From: Sphagnum compactum
Taxonomy: Eukaryota > Bryophyta > Sphagnopsida > Sphagnales
Direction of reading: 5' to 3'
Length of the DNA: 64,000 nt
Assembly (NCBI GenBank): GCA_965153455.1
Contig: OZ234501.1
Span: 3,410,001 to 3,474,000 of the forward strand
Numbering within the stretch: position 1 is the first letter of the stretch; every line of letters starts with the position of its first letter. The notes beneath the pieces are model-generated. The model worked only from the letters and a program-made list of their open reading frames with translations. It was not told where the DNA came from and did not search any database. Shown here one piece after another: positions 21,289 through 32,720 of the stretch. A program made the translations under genes and the position numbers.

Positions 21289-21800
21289 ACTACAGTATAC
21301 TGATCTGCGAATATGACGAGGGTAATAGGCCGTATGCTGCTGAACAAAACTGATCAACGTTGGAAGGCGACACGCGGCGAGAGCAATAATATCTCCTCAA
21401 GTGCGCTTAGCTAGGCTGATGATCAAGGCGCTTAGGATTCTAGATTGAAGCTCAACGTCGACGCTTATGATTATTTCAAAAGGAAAAAGGCCAGTGTTCA
21501 CTGGTACTGCAAGGCGGAGTCAGCTATAGTAGGAAAGGGGAAAAAAAGAGAGATCTTCATGAATTGCCGGCCATGCAGGTCTATATATACGCATGCATTC
21601 GTCGTCACAGTCCATCTTTACGTGGTTGATGCCACGTCTGACTGCAACTTTTGCAAATTTGCTGGGGCAGCAAATCTGCCCCGTGGTTCTCGTGCCCACT
21701 TGCAGCTTGCTTGAGTTGAATCCAACTTATGCCAGACATACAGGTGGATCAATTGACCTCCTGTATCACATCAAGGTATGCATGAATCGAGTTCTGTACC
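21289..21800 (-). promoter_or_regulatory. Caleosin promoter and 5' untranslated region
   Basis: A TATA stretch (GTATATATAG on the minus strand, 21581-21590) lies about 295 bases before the ATG. Within 50 bases further upstream is ACGTGGC (minus, 21631-21637), a perfect ABRE core, with a second ACGTGG on the plus strand at 21620-21625. RY-type CATGCA words lie at 21572-21577, 21592-21597 and, inverted, near 21779. ABRE plus RY is the combination used by ABI5-type bZIP and ABI3/FUS3-type B3 factors in seed and desiccation genes. Confidence 0.6.
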
Positions 21801-22280
21801 GTTATGATCAGCCTGCGGCAGGAAATGAGATTATCTTACATTAGTCTTTCACCTCGGTCTACCAGTTGAGTTCAAATTCTTCTGAGGCGAGGGGCAACCC
21901 TGTAGAAACAGCAACTATTTTATTTAAGAGAGAAAATAGTGCGTACAGAACGTCAAGCTACTAACTTCCGAGCAAGAAAGGTCCAAGAATAAATACTATC
22001 CAGAAAAACAGCCAAGCGTTGGTATCTAAATGGTGAGCGGTCGATCCACTTGGAGAGATCAGCAAGTGCATGGACGGTAGGCCCATGTGATGTGATTCAC
22101 GTCTGTCTGTCTTAAATTTAGAAAAAGAATATTTTACGTTATTCTAGTTGCTAAATTAAAGAATTAGGTATGAAAGTGCATCAACACCTTCCCTCAAAGC
22201 TAGTTTTTTTCTAGACTACTTTAAAATTAAATGTGAATATGATCTTTTGTATCTTCTATTTGTCTTAGTCAATGAAAAAT
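21801..22280. other. No recognised gene
   Basis: Mixed-composition then AT-rich sequence upstream of the caleosin promoter; nothing identified. Confidence 0.5.
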
Positions 22281-22545
22281 AGTAAGAGTACTGAATTCTA
22301 CTTGACCAACAAGTTTTCTCAATTCTTTGAACCAGGTGATGCCTAATGGCTTGGTAAGTAAGTCGGCTTGTTGAATGATTTAGGCATGTACACAACCACC
22401 AACTCTCCTACCTACACATGCTCCTACATGTAATGGTGATGGATTTCAATGTGTTTTGTCCTTGCACGATACACCAGATTGCTCACTAGCTTGATCATGC
22501 TTTGGTTGTCACATGTAATCATTGGCTTGTTGCCTGGAAGTGCAA
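22280..22545 (-). pseudogene. Copia RNase H C-terminal relic
   Basis: Minus-strand reading gives MITCDNQSMIKLVSN and LVYRARTKHIEIHHHYM, followed by a stop and VGELVVVYMPKS. CDNQS-I-L--N---H-RTKHIEI--H is the conserved end of Copia RNase H. It is unrelated at base level to the Copia element at 36485-42625. No LTR was found. Confidence 0.8.
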
Positions 22546-24004
22546 CTCGAAAAGTAGGATTTGGAACCAAATCACTCCTTTTGGTGTGCATTTGTCACAG
22601 AGCAATATTTTACTTTAGTATTAGACAACAAAATAGTGGGTTGTCATTTATTGGGTGAAAGCACACTAATGGTGAATCACTTTTCACCAAAAAAAGGTGA
22701 TGGATAATGAGTATTATAATACACAATAAACTAATATCTTGATGGTATCCTTCGGCTATCCTAAACACAAGCAAAAAACTTTAAAATTTGCATGACAACC
22801 TTTTAGAACTCAAAATTAATTTTGATCCAATGGTTAAATGAAGAGAATTGGATAGATTAATGTACATACAGTACTTCCAGTTGAGTGAAAACACACTAGG
22901 GGGGGCCAAAAATGTTGTCATATTGTACTGTTTTCCAAGGGTGCCCATGTTTGAACTTCAACCATGATAATTTTGGAGCATCTTTTTCCAAACTTTTTGC
23001 ATAATATGGTAGTCCATCACATAAATAATTCAATCAAAAAGAAATTTCTTCTTTCCAACTTATATTATGTGATTCCAAAATATATTTGTGACAAAAAAAT
23101 GCAAATATATTCATAAAATTTACATCCAATAACTAAATGGAATGAAATTTTTCCCATCAATGTATTGTAGTGTGACTAAACAATTTTAGTCCATATTTTT
23201 GAGATTGGTTTTTTTTTAAATACATAAAATATTTTTCCTTTATTACAGAAAAAAATGAAAAAAACACATATTTTTAATGAATTTTTAACCAAAATTTTTA
23301 AACTTCCAAATGGCCCTAGATCAATTGATGCATATCAATAATAGTGACCACAAAAATTTCACCCACAAGCTTAGTTTTGAAATATGTATGCAATTTTTCA
23401 TACTTTGTGATCAATATTATTTCGTCACAAATATACATCATATGTTGAAGTTTACCGATGTTTGCTGGAGTTTGTTTTTAAATGATTTCTTCAGTTTAAA
23501 TCTAATCCAATATACTTCAAATAAATAAAAATAATCCAAACTGTGATGTCTATACTCACATAAAAAAACCAAATGCAGAAATGCAGTATCTGTGATTGCA
23601 ATTTTTGGGGGGCGTAATGTGCTTTTACCTAAAATTTTGATTTTTGGAAAGTTTTGACCATTACTATGGGAAACTTTGAATTTTTTGGGGCAAATCACAT
23701 ATGCCTTTATAGATGATAAGAAACTTGAGATGGGTATCATGTTGAAATTTCATTTGAATTCCATATTCAGAAACCACATTAAACTAGAAAGTAAGGTATA
23801 AAAAAATAAAATTAGGATTCCATTATACTGTTATAGACTTTGTGTAACTTTAGTACTACTACTCTTTGAATATGGATTATTAGATTATAATGGCATCCTT
23901 GATGGCACCAACTTTTTCGAATTTCAAAAATCAAAAGAAAACCTGCCAAAATAAAAGTGTAAAAAGTAGCCAATGAAAGTGACTATAATGTGCCCATGCA
24001 CATT
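22546..24004. other. AT-rich sequence without genes
   Basis: Long A/T runs and repeated words such as GTGAAAACACACTA (22660 and 22890 areas); no coding similarity on either strand. Confidence 0.5.
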
Positions 24005-24650
24005 TGGGTGAAAGTATGATTGGGTGGTACCACAAGGAACATCACACCTTAATTTTTCAAGACCCATCAAACTTTGGAAAAATATAGGAAACACATAAAA
24101 AAAGGTTTTTATTTAAAAAATTTATTGAATCTATTAACTAGATTATATAGATTTTGAAACTTCAACAATGCAAAAAATATTTTGAATTGTGTTGTTCCTA
24201 TTCATTACATTCACACAAAGTTTCAAGAAAGTAATAATGATTATTACGTTCCTTAAACTTTTTGGTTAGGAACATTTTTCAAACAAAGTTTGGAGTTTTT
24301 TTTTGTGGATATAATTTTTTAGGGTACTTTCAATGGTATTCTATTTGATCTTTTTATTGGGTAATTATTTGAATAAATATAATTTAATTATGAATTTCCA
24401 AAGTTTAAAATTTTGATTCTTGAAGGGGGCCTAAGAATATAAATTTGTAACAATTTCCACCATTTTCATTGTAATGGAAACTTCAAGCCATATACTTTGG
24501 CATGCAATAAATAAACATGAGAAACAAATAGTTTATAGTTATGAAAACATTTAAAGAAAGGGGCCCAAGAATATTATTTGGCCAATTTTTGTTCCTTGAT
24601 TGTCTTTTGACGGTGTTCCAAATGGGTCCACCTAATCATACTTCCACCCA
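24005..24650. mobile_element. Candidate foldback/MITE-like element with about 40-bp inverted ends
   Basis: The left end TGGGTGAAAGTATGATTGGG (24005-24024) and the reverse complement of the right end (24650 inwards: TGGGTGGAAGTATGATTAGG) match at 18 of 20 bases, and similarity continues through GTGG-ACC and GGAACA. The interior is AT-rich and non-coding. I could not fix the target duplication, so the superfamily is open. Confidence 0.55.
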
Positions 24651-24832
24651 TTTATGATTATTCCTTTATTTGTTGTCAAAAGGAATGTGAATGTAAATAC
24701 ACTATCCAACTACTTTTAAAAGCCCACACCCCGAAAAAAAATTTATTGCAAGAATCAAACAAACTAAGGTTCTCATTGTACTTTCAAGCCCCCTCATGCC
24801 CGTTTACTTTAATGAAATGCGAATGTGGATTA

Positions 24833-25200
24833 GCCACATGTCCATTAAGGTTGTTTAGTCCAACTATTTCTCCTCCCACACACCACTTTTTCGTTTTGGC
24901 AAATCGAATCCGATTTTTCCATGTGTTGATTGAAGGCTCCTTTTCAAAAAAGATTATTTTTTAGTGCCCACACACACCCCCTTATTTCATTTTTAGAGGG
25001 ATTTTTTTCAAAACAGCCACATGTCCATCAAGGCTATGATGAACTGTTTCTTTTCCCACACACCTTTGTTTTTGGAAAATCAAATCCGAGTCTTCCACAT
25101 GTTGATTGAGGGGTCCTTTTCAAAGTATTTTGTTTTTCAATGCCTACACACACCCCCAAAATATTTGTTTTTGAGGCTATTTTTTTAATGCACCCACATG
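24833..25200. repeat. About 183-bp diverged tandem repeat
   Basis: GCCACATGTCCAT(T/C)AAGG at 24833 and 25016, each followed by CCCACACACC, AAATC-AATCCGA, CCA-(C/A)ATGTTGATTGA, GTCCTTTTCAAA and CACACACCCCC. A third, weaker copy follows (25190-25330). Confidence 0.75.
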
Positions 25201-25330
25201 TGGATATTCTTCAAGTTTTTCCAAGGCAACCACATGCCCAAATTTGATTCTATGAACTACGAATTTTAACTTGCCATGTGTCTGATTACACTTTTCAATA
25301 CTAATTTTGGGCTTTTTACACACCTAATTT

Positions 25331-26859
25331 TTTTAATTCTAGAATCAAATCGGCTTATCACATAAGGTTTTTTCAAGGAATTTTTGTTTGTCCAAAGCCA
25401 AGCAGTTACCGCATATGGAGATGTGAAAAAATATGGCTTTTTCCATAGAAAAAAATCAACTGCTATATGAACTAGAAATAACTACTACATATCTTAAATC
25501 ATCTTTTATATTTTTGAAAACCAAAGATAAATGTATGACCAAAAAAATATTATGGCAACTAAAAATATTCAAGTTCATTCATTTTAATTTTAGTTTTAAT
25601 TTTTGGATAAATTTTTGTTAGTAAAAAACAATGGGGCTATGTATTCAAAGCTAGATTCCTTTAACCACATTAATGTAAATTTGGAATTTTTCTTTGAATT
25701 TACATCAAATAAACACGAAAATGGGAAAACATGAAATATTTTTTAAATAAATAAATAAGTAAGAAAAAATTCTTTGAAATTGCATAAATTCGAAGAAAAA
25801 TTCCCAAAAATGGGAAACATTGCCAAAGTTTAGAAAACAAAAAATCGAAAAATAAAAACCACTTGTCCCCATGACCATTTTGTTAAATTGTCTTGGTAAA
25901 ACCTATGGAAATTGTCCAACTATAGTTTTTTAGAGCCATATTTTTTTAGAAGGAAGTTGTGCGCAACATAAGAATAAACCTGACATGTTTCAGAATAAAC
26001 CCTAAACCCACACGACCATACTGTGCTTCTTGAGCAAATAAATTTTATGCACATGTTTATTCAGCCTCCATTCTTATAATTAATAAAAGAATTTTTAAAA
26101 ATTACAGTCGTTACCTTGAACATTTTGAACTTCATCCTCTCAAATTACATGCGCGAATATAATAGTGCACTTTTTGAGTTAGGTCCTTTTCAATCAGTAC
26201 CGACACCCTATTCAACACCCCTTTGTCCATCACCTTTACTCCCGATCATGCTCGACGTAGTCTACAAATATCACATGTGCTACATTATGAAAATCCTTTG
26301 CATTTCTACTCAAGTAGGAAATAACAACAACAAAATCACAAATTTTTTAATGCATGGCAGCACAAAAATATTGCAAATCATAATGTCCAATTGAAAGCAA
26401 ATTCAAGTTGCAATGGACAAATCACATGATTTCCATTTAAATAACTAAATAGTTCTATCCTATTATCACTGCGCTTACCTACAAGTTGAAATTTTTTATT
26501 AAAGGTTTTAGTTGAACATGCAGGTTGAACTTGATTACTTGGGATTGAGTTCATATGTAGTGATTAACGCAGATGTGCAAAGCGTTGTTTTTGTAGTAGC
26601 TGAAGGAGAGGGAGACGACCTTTGATCCTGGAGGTGGAGCTTTAAAAAAATAGTTAATATTGTTTTCCAATTGCAATGAGAAAAGAGATGCAAAGAAACA
26701 TATACCTGAAAGAGACTAGTGAAGGAGATGAGATTTTAAATGGGGGATTTGTCATCTATTTTGCCTAATGAATTGGTTTTGGGTGGCATTTGGCCTAAAC
26801 TATGTCAAGTAATCCCATGGAAGGAAAGATAGAAAATTGTTTCATAGTTTATGTCTTTC
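25331..26859. other. AT-rich sequence without genes
   Basis: No frame above 92 codons and no motif recognised. Local A-runs and poly-purine patches only. Confidence 0.5.
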
Positions 26860-27990
26860 TAACAAAGCTTGGAAGCATGTTGTAGACCATAGCCAAGAGT
26901 GGCTCCACCCCAAGTTGCAAATCTATATCATTCATTTTGATCAACTTATAGTGAAGGAACACAATAGAATAAACAAAGTGGTTACAACAACCCCAAAAGA
27001 GGAGCAATAACGGTATGTGTATGTAAGGTGTTGTGTGCCATGATGTTCAAATTGGCAATGCACTATTGGCCCAACAACGGGTAGGACATTTTTGACCTAG
27101 GCCACAAACAAAGCTTGTGCAAAGTGCATAGCAAGCTACAAAACTTGTTAGAAGGCAAACCATTGAGCTTGCAAAGTTTACTCACCTTGAAGAAGAAAGA
27201 CTACAGGTATAAGAGGAGAGGGTAGGTCGAATCCAATTGGCTGCTGAAAAAGAATGAAAACTTATAAGGCAACGGCAACAACAATGAAAAAAAAGGATAC
27301 AAAAAGAGAATGAAGTAGCCCGTGGTTTTATGGTAATAGGATTTGAAAATAATATACTTCCAAACGAGTTGAACATGAAGAGCATCAATCGGATCGTTCA
27401 AAAAATTGTTACTTGGCTGGCAAAAGAATTGGGCCAAGAAATTGGGCGAGTGCACTAGCCTTATTTAGAGGTGGGCCTAGAAAAAGTCCTTACCCATGAA
27501 GTAATTTCTACCTTTTTGTCAGAGTAATGTCCTAGGCCTCATGAGGCAAAAGTTCAACTTGTGTTCCTTAAAAATTTCCGATCTAAATTCAGTCTTGTGA
27601 AAGGTTCCCAATCAAACAACAAACTAGCATGCAAAGATGCCTTACTAAAAGTAGCCATTAACACAAATGTTTCTAGAGTCCCAAAATTTTGGAGTTAGAT
27701 CTCTTTCAAGAGCATTGGGCACCAAGAGAACTAACATATATCGTGCCTTGGTTAGATGCTGGTCTTTTCAAGCTCCTGGGGCACCATAATTCCCTGTCCC
27801 ATAGGAAGAAAAGGTTGGATGGAGTGTCTATGGAGGACAAAGCTTCAATTGTAGCATGGTGGTCAATAGAAAGACGGGTTAATCCCAACAAAGAGGATGT
27901 GACCTGTAAACGAGTTGGGCCAAAACAATATGAGGAACATGCAACCCACTTCCTTCTTGAAAATCAAGTTAGTGACTATCCTACTTCTCC
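26860..27990 (+). pseudogene. Unrecognised decayed coding-like segment
   Basis: Plus-strand translation has protein-like texture across several frames: EWLHPKLQIYIIHFDQL near 26910, NNILPNELNMKSINRIVQK near 27345, then from 27689 an open stretch with HWAPRELTYIVPWLDAG and EDKASIVAWWSIERRVNP. Stops and shifts interrupt it. I do not recognise the family; a transposon accessory protein is one possibility. Confidence 0.35.
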
Positions 27991-28689
27991 TACTTCTGTT
28001 TTTTTTGTGTTATTTCTCCTACTTCTGTTCTTTTTTGTGTAATTCTTTGTTTAGTCATTGTGCTAGACCTCTTTCCCCTAAGTCTCTTCAATATTCTCTA
28101 CACACCATATTCTTGAAATATGTTGTAGCGTTTGCTGGCCTTTGCTAGTTGTGTAGAACTTCAATTATGTATGCATATACTATCAATTTTACATGTTACT
28201 TAGTTTTGATGCAATGTGTATCAATAATCTAGATCATCATTACCTAAAGATCAATACACTACAATTCTAGTGAACTAGCATAAGACTATTTGCTGCACTT
28301 AGCATATTCACTGCACTTAGCATATTTGCCAATTTGTCCTAGAAATATTTCCAGTTTATGTGTACAAGGTACTTAGGTATAATAGCTCTATGTAATACAA
28401 CTAACATAACAAAGAATATCTCTGAAGTACATTATCTAACATGTCATACATTTTTATTCTTAACATAAGTTAACGAAAGCTCTAATGTTTTTGTGCCTAC
28501 ATAAGGTGAACTACATTACACACTTAATCAAGTATGTAGTATGCACTATATGTACAAAAATGTGCAATGTTTGTACCAAAGTGTTTATATGCACTATATT
28601 AAATATTTATGCACTATATTAGATGTTACTATGTACATGTTTTGAATTTGATTGGATTGCATATCTTATATATAACTCGTTAATGTGTA

Positions 28690-29870
28690 CACTTGTTTGT
28701 ACATTTGTTATACTAGGTTGATGCAAGTTGCATGCTTTCTTCTGTTGGTTATACTTCTTGATGTTGTCCACATATTTAGCAAAGTATTAAAGAGTATCAA
28801 TGTGCTATATGTTTTGGATTGCATTTTGTTGTAAAGCATGTACATATTATACCATTTAATACATCTACAAGGTATTATTTATTACTAACCATATTTGTTT
28901 CATTTGTGTATAGCATCTTGATGCAATCCACATGCTTAGCAAGGTATTAAAGAGTACTATGTTACGTATTTTGGATTGCATTTGGTTACAAAACATATAA
29001 ATAAATTGGGTCCAACCACTTTATTAGGAGACGCACATGCCCCCTTAGACCACTGATTTATTCTTAAAATCTTCTTAGAATATTTTTAATACATCTTTCA
29101 AAAAAATATTTAAAATCTTTAAAGATTTCTTAATTCTATTATGTTAACGTATATATTAGAAAATATCCAAAACTATATCATTAAAAAATATTTTCAAATT
29201 GTGCTTTTAAAGTCAAGACTACTTTAAGCTGCTTTTATGCAACTTTTAAGTAGTGCTTACAAGAGGTTAAAAGTCTTTATACACATTTTTCATTCATTAG
29301 ATTGATTTCAAATTTTTATAACATGTACATAATGTATTCACAATAACATTTTATAAAAACTTATTTTATTTATTATTTTATTTATTTTAAAATCCAAAAT
29401 TCAAAAAATTAAATAGTGGTTATGATTGCTTTTGGTATGTGTTAGTATGATTGCACCCAATTATACTCTTGAGTAAATTTGTAGTGAATATACTTGTTTC
29501 ATTTGTGTATACCATCTTTAGGTAGTAAACATATTTACCAAAAGTTATTAACTAGTATTGTGCCACACATATTGAATTACAATATATTGTGAAGCACGTA
29601 CATAATTTTTTCTTTAGTACATTTGCAAAGTATTATTTGCTACTGGTCCTATGCCTCCTTTAATTGTTTGTCATGTTAATGCAGGACTGGAATGTGGTTG
29701 TAGATTAATTCTTTGTTTGTATACCATGTGCTAATGCAGTCAGTGTACTTAATCTGTTAGATTAATATAAAAATGTTAAATTAACTATGTCTTTAGAACT
29801 ACATGTTTTTTGTAGATCATGTACGTATTTTGCTTTTGAGTACATTTACATCTTGATGCATATATCTAAA
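28690..29870. repeat. Four diverged copies of an about 190-bp direct repeat
   Basis: Units begin near 28690, 28895, 29495 and 29700. Shared words in order: TTGTTTCATTTGTGTATA(G/C)CATCTT, CATGCTTAGCAAGGTATTAA(A)GAGTA, ATTGGATTGCATTT-type, GTAAAGCATGTACATA, and GTACATTTACAAGGTATTATTT. Between units 2 and 3 lies about 500 bases of unrelated AT-rich sequence. Confidence 0.65.
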
Positions 29871-29969
29871 ATGGCATGGTGTGGGATGTGTATGTTGGTT
29901 ACAAACTAGTTTTTCATGTGGTTTCAAGCCCAGAATTGCTAATTATTGATTATTAATTGCTAATCTAGA

Positions 29970-30256
29970 TTATCAGGGTTCTGGTTTGGTGGCAGCTAGG
30001 GTTAGGAGGCGGCTAGGTTAGGGTTAAGTGGCGGCTACTTTAGGGTTAGGAGATAATATATATTGGAGTGATTTTGAGGAGTCTTTCATTCTCTCCTTTC
30101 ATGGTTTTGAATGCACATAGAACCTTCAAGCCTTGTTAGTTGTTGCAAGCCCTAGTTTTCTGATTGTAACATTTTGAAGCATACAACCAATTGTTCCATT
30201 TCATGAACCTTGAATGTTTCATTTCTTGCTTGTTTTCAAGTTGTTTCCAATATTGC
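29970..30256 (+). repeat. Copia-like LTR fragment, inverted copy
   Basis: Reverse complement of 30664-30960: GGTTAGGAG...ATATATTGGAGTGATTTTGAGGAG, ATGGTTTTGA, TGCACATAGAACCTTCAAG and AAACATTCAAGG-type matches through to TTTTCAAGTTGTTTCCAATA. It ends where gypsy integrase sequence begins. Confidence 0.8.
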
Positions 30257-30259
30257 CTA

Positions 30260-30660
30260 GATGTGTTTTTTCTCCTTTGGGAAACCATAAGACATAATCT
30301 CCAAATTGGAATTTCTTTTCTGTATTTTTTTGTTGATTCCACAGAAATCTATTCCACTACTTGGCTCCCACATTCATTTTAACTTCCAATCAGTTCTCCT
30401 ATAACTTTTCTAGTTCTGTAGTTCTAATTATTAGCACTCTAGTTGGTTCTGCATTTTTGTGGTCCCCATTAATAGTCAATATAACATATTTTGTTGGCAT
30501 TAGAAGATGCAAACCATAGACTTTCAGGTAAGGTGTATAACTTGTTGCCACCTTGTTAGCAGTCCTATATGAAAAAACTATAAACAAATGTTCATCCCAG
30601 TCTATTTCATTGGAAAACTCTACTTATCCAATTCCCTGTGGATAATATGTAGTAGAATTA
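30260..30660 (-). pseudogene. Gypsy integrase C-terminal relic
   Basis: Minus strand: SYRTANKVATSYTPYLKVYG, GLHLLMPTKYV, GDHKNAEPTRVL and TTELEKL. This is the segment after the integrase catalytic core in plant Ty3/gypsy elements (compare 45128-45370). Flanked by two LTR copies of another family in inverted orientation. Confidence 0.75.
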
Positions 30661-30661
30661 A

Positions 30662-31190
30662 CTATTGGAAACAACTTGAAAAGAAACAAGAAATGAAACA
30701 CTCAAGGTTCATGAAATGGAACAATTATATTATACAACAAAAGTCACAAAGGTTGTATGCTTCAAATGCTACAATCACAAAACTATGGCTTGCAACAACT
30801 AACAAAGCTTGAAGGTTCTATGTGCACTCAAAACCATGAAAGGAGAGAATGAAAAACTCCTCAAAATCACTCCAATATATACTATCTCCTAACCCTAAAG
30901 TAGCCGCAACTAAACCCTAACCTAGTCGTCGCCTAATCCTAGCCACCACCAAACCCTAACCCTAGCCACCACCAAACCCTAACCTTAGCCGCCACCAAAC
31001 CCTAACCTTAGCCGCCGCCAAACCCTAACCCTAGCCGCCACCAAGCTCTAAGTAGCCTCCACTTCCAAAACCCTAACCACCACTATTCCACCTAACCTAA
31101 CTACTATAAGGATGTGAATATTATCATCCTTTTGATGAATGTTTAACACATTCATCAACATTGGAAATTAGAAAGAATAATATTTCTAAC
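30662..31190 (-). repeat. Copia-like LTR, most complete copy
   Basis: TATTGGAAACAACTTGAAA ... TTTCTAACA, with a likely TGTTAG...CCAATA orientation on the minus strand; followed by CTCCCACTTT, which on the minus strand is a purine tract. It contains the 23-bp array at 30943-31034. Partial copies lie at 29970 (inverted) and 32268 (same orientation). Confidence 0.6.
30943..31034. repeat. 23-bp tandem array with telomere-like core
   Basis: Four full units CC(A/G)CC(A/G)CCAAACCCTAACC(C/T)TAG at 30943, 30966, 30989 and 31012, then a degenerate fifth. Each holds AAACCCTAACC, which resembles plant telomere repeat, but the 23-base period shows it is an expanded LTR segment. Confidence 0.9.
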
Positions 31191-31229
31191 ACTCCCACTT
31201 TATGAGGTTTCTAATCCGAACATGTTTAT

Positions 31230-31710
31230 CAACTTATGATGTCGTTCTTTGAATAATGTTCACCTCGATGGAACATAGTTGGTCCACAAAGGCCTTCATC
31301 GTGGTAATGTGCACAAGCATGTCATCTCCTTCTTGCATTTTGATGGTGAAGAATCTCCTTCGAAAGAACAACTTGTTATCAATTGTTTTAGCTTCATGCA
31401 CATTGCAAAGAGCCTCCCAAGCACTTCTCACATTGTCACAATATTGAATGTGTGCAAGTTGGGCATCCGTGAGATGTTCACAAGCAATGCAAAAGCCTTC
31501 GTCTCTTTCTCATTTTAATTGGCCCTTGCAACTTCTTCACTTGGCAAGGTGGCACTCCCATCAACAAATTTCCAAAGCCCATGTTTAGAAAGCATCATGC
31601 GCATTTTTAACTTCCAAAGGTGAAAGTTGCCACCATCAAACTTTTCCATGACTTTCAAGGAGTCCATTTGAAAAGAAGACATTTCGAACACAAATGCTAC
31701 AATAAACACT
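31230..31710 (-). pseudogene. Copia gag relic between LTR copies
   Basis: Minus strand: MEKFDGGNFHLWKLKMRMML, SKHGLWKFVDGSA and, after a break, MWEALCNVHEAKTIDNKLFF, RRRFFTIKMQEGDDMLVHI. This is the usual start of plant Copia gag (K-F-G-N-W-K--M). With LTR copies at 30662 and 32268 in the same orientation it forms an internally deleted element lacking pol. Confidence 0.8.
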
Positions 31711-31850
31711 CTCTCAAAAGATCGAAAGCTTTGGAAGAAATTGTTGACACCTCACGTAAACTTGAAAATCTAACACTTGCAAATCTTTTATTGCACAAGC
31801 TTGAAATTGCAACAATGGGAAGAACTCTCTTTGACACACTTGAAACTTGA

Positions 31851-32010
31851 CACTTTCAACAACTCGAAAACTTCTCTTTCACACACCTTAAACTTTCAAC
31901 AAATCGAAGAACTCTCTTCCACACACCTCAAACTTTCAATGAATCGAAGAATTTTCTTCCACACACTTTAAACTTTCAACGAATTGAAGAACTCTCTTCC
32001 ACACACTTTC
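31851..32010. repeat. 40-bp tandem repeat, four units
   Basis: Units at 31851, 31891, 31931 and 31971, each CACTTTCAAC- or AACTTTCAA-type start, then GAAGAA-TCTCTTCC-ACACAC. A shortened form (about 28 bases) continues to about 32060. Located in the leader between the LTR fragment and gag of the deleted Copia-like element. Confidence 0.85.
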
Positions 32011-32267
32011 TCAAACTTGAAGAACTCTATTCCACACACTTTTTCAAACTTGACAAACAAGTTTTCCACACTTAAAAAACTTACAACACTTTGAAAAAAT
32101 CTCTTCCACACCTCCCACTCACTTGGAAATGGATTCCCACTCTCTTTGCAACCTTGCAAACTAAAAGCTTTCCCTCAAAGGATTGTCCCTTTCTATGCCA
32201 TACAAGCTAAACCCTTGACTACTTCTTGTTTTAACACAATGTCCTTTCTCTTGCTTGGTGTGGGCCC

Positions 32268-32465
32268 ATAACCTATTGGAAAAAACTTGAAAACAAGCAA
32301 GAAATGAAACACTTAAGGTTCATGAAATGGAACAATTATATTAACTAGCAAAAATCACAAAGGTTGTATGCTTCAAATGCTACAATCACAAAACTATGGC
32401 TTGCAATAATTAACAAAGCTTGAAGGTTTTATGTGCATTGAAAACCATGAAAGGAAATAATGAAA
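32268..32465 (-). repeat. Copia-like LTR fragment (right copy)
   Basis: TATTGGAAAAAACTTGAAAACAAGCAAG ... AAAACCATGAAAGGA-A, matching 30662-30850 in the same orientation and then stopping abruptly at about 32465. On the element's minus strand it would be the truncated 5' LTR. Confidence 0.75.
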
Positions 32466-32720
32466 GCTTACACCTAATGCTTAAAATTTAGTAGGTAAGT
32501 GGGTGGATAAAAAAGTAAATAATATGTAAGTAGGTGGGTCATATAAGGGTGAAAAATATAGGTAGGTATGTAGGTAGGTAGGTGAAAAGGTATAAGTAGA
32601 TAGGTGGGTAAATAAGTAAGTAGGTACATAATAGGTAGGTGGGTGGGTGGGCATAGGTAGATAAGTAGTTAACTAAATAAATAGGGGGATGAGTAGGTAG
32701 GAGATAGATACATAGTAAAC
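32466..32720. repeat. Degenerate GTAGGTAG/GTGG simple repeat
   Basis: About 230 bases of GTAGGTA, GTGGGTG and ATAAGTA words without a fixed period; probably an aged tetranucleotide array. Confidence 0.8.

Noticed and set aside
21289-21357. A 23-residue N-terminal extension of caleosin
   Set aside because: The upstream codon is TTG; the first ATG is at 21288 and gives the normal family length.
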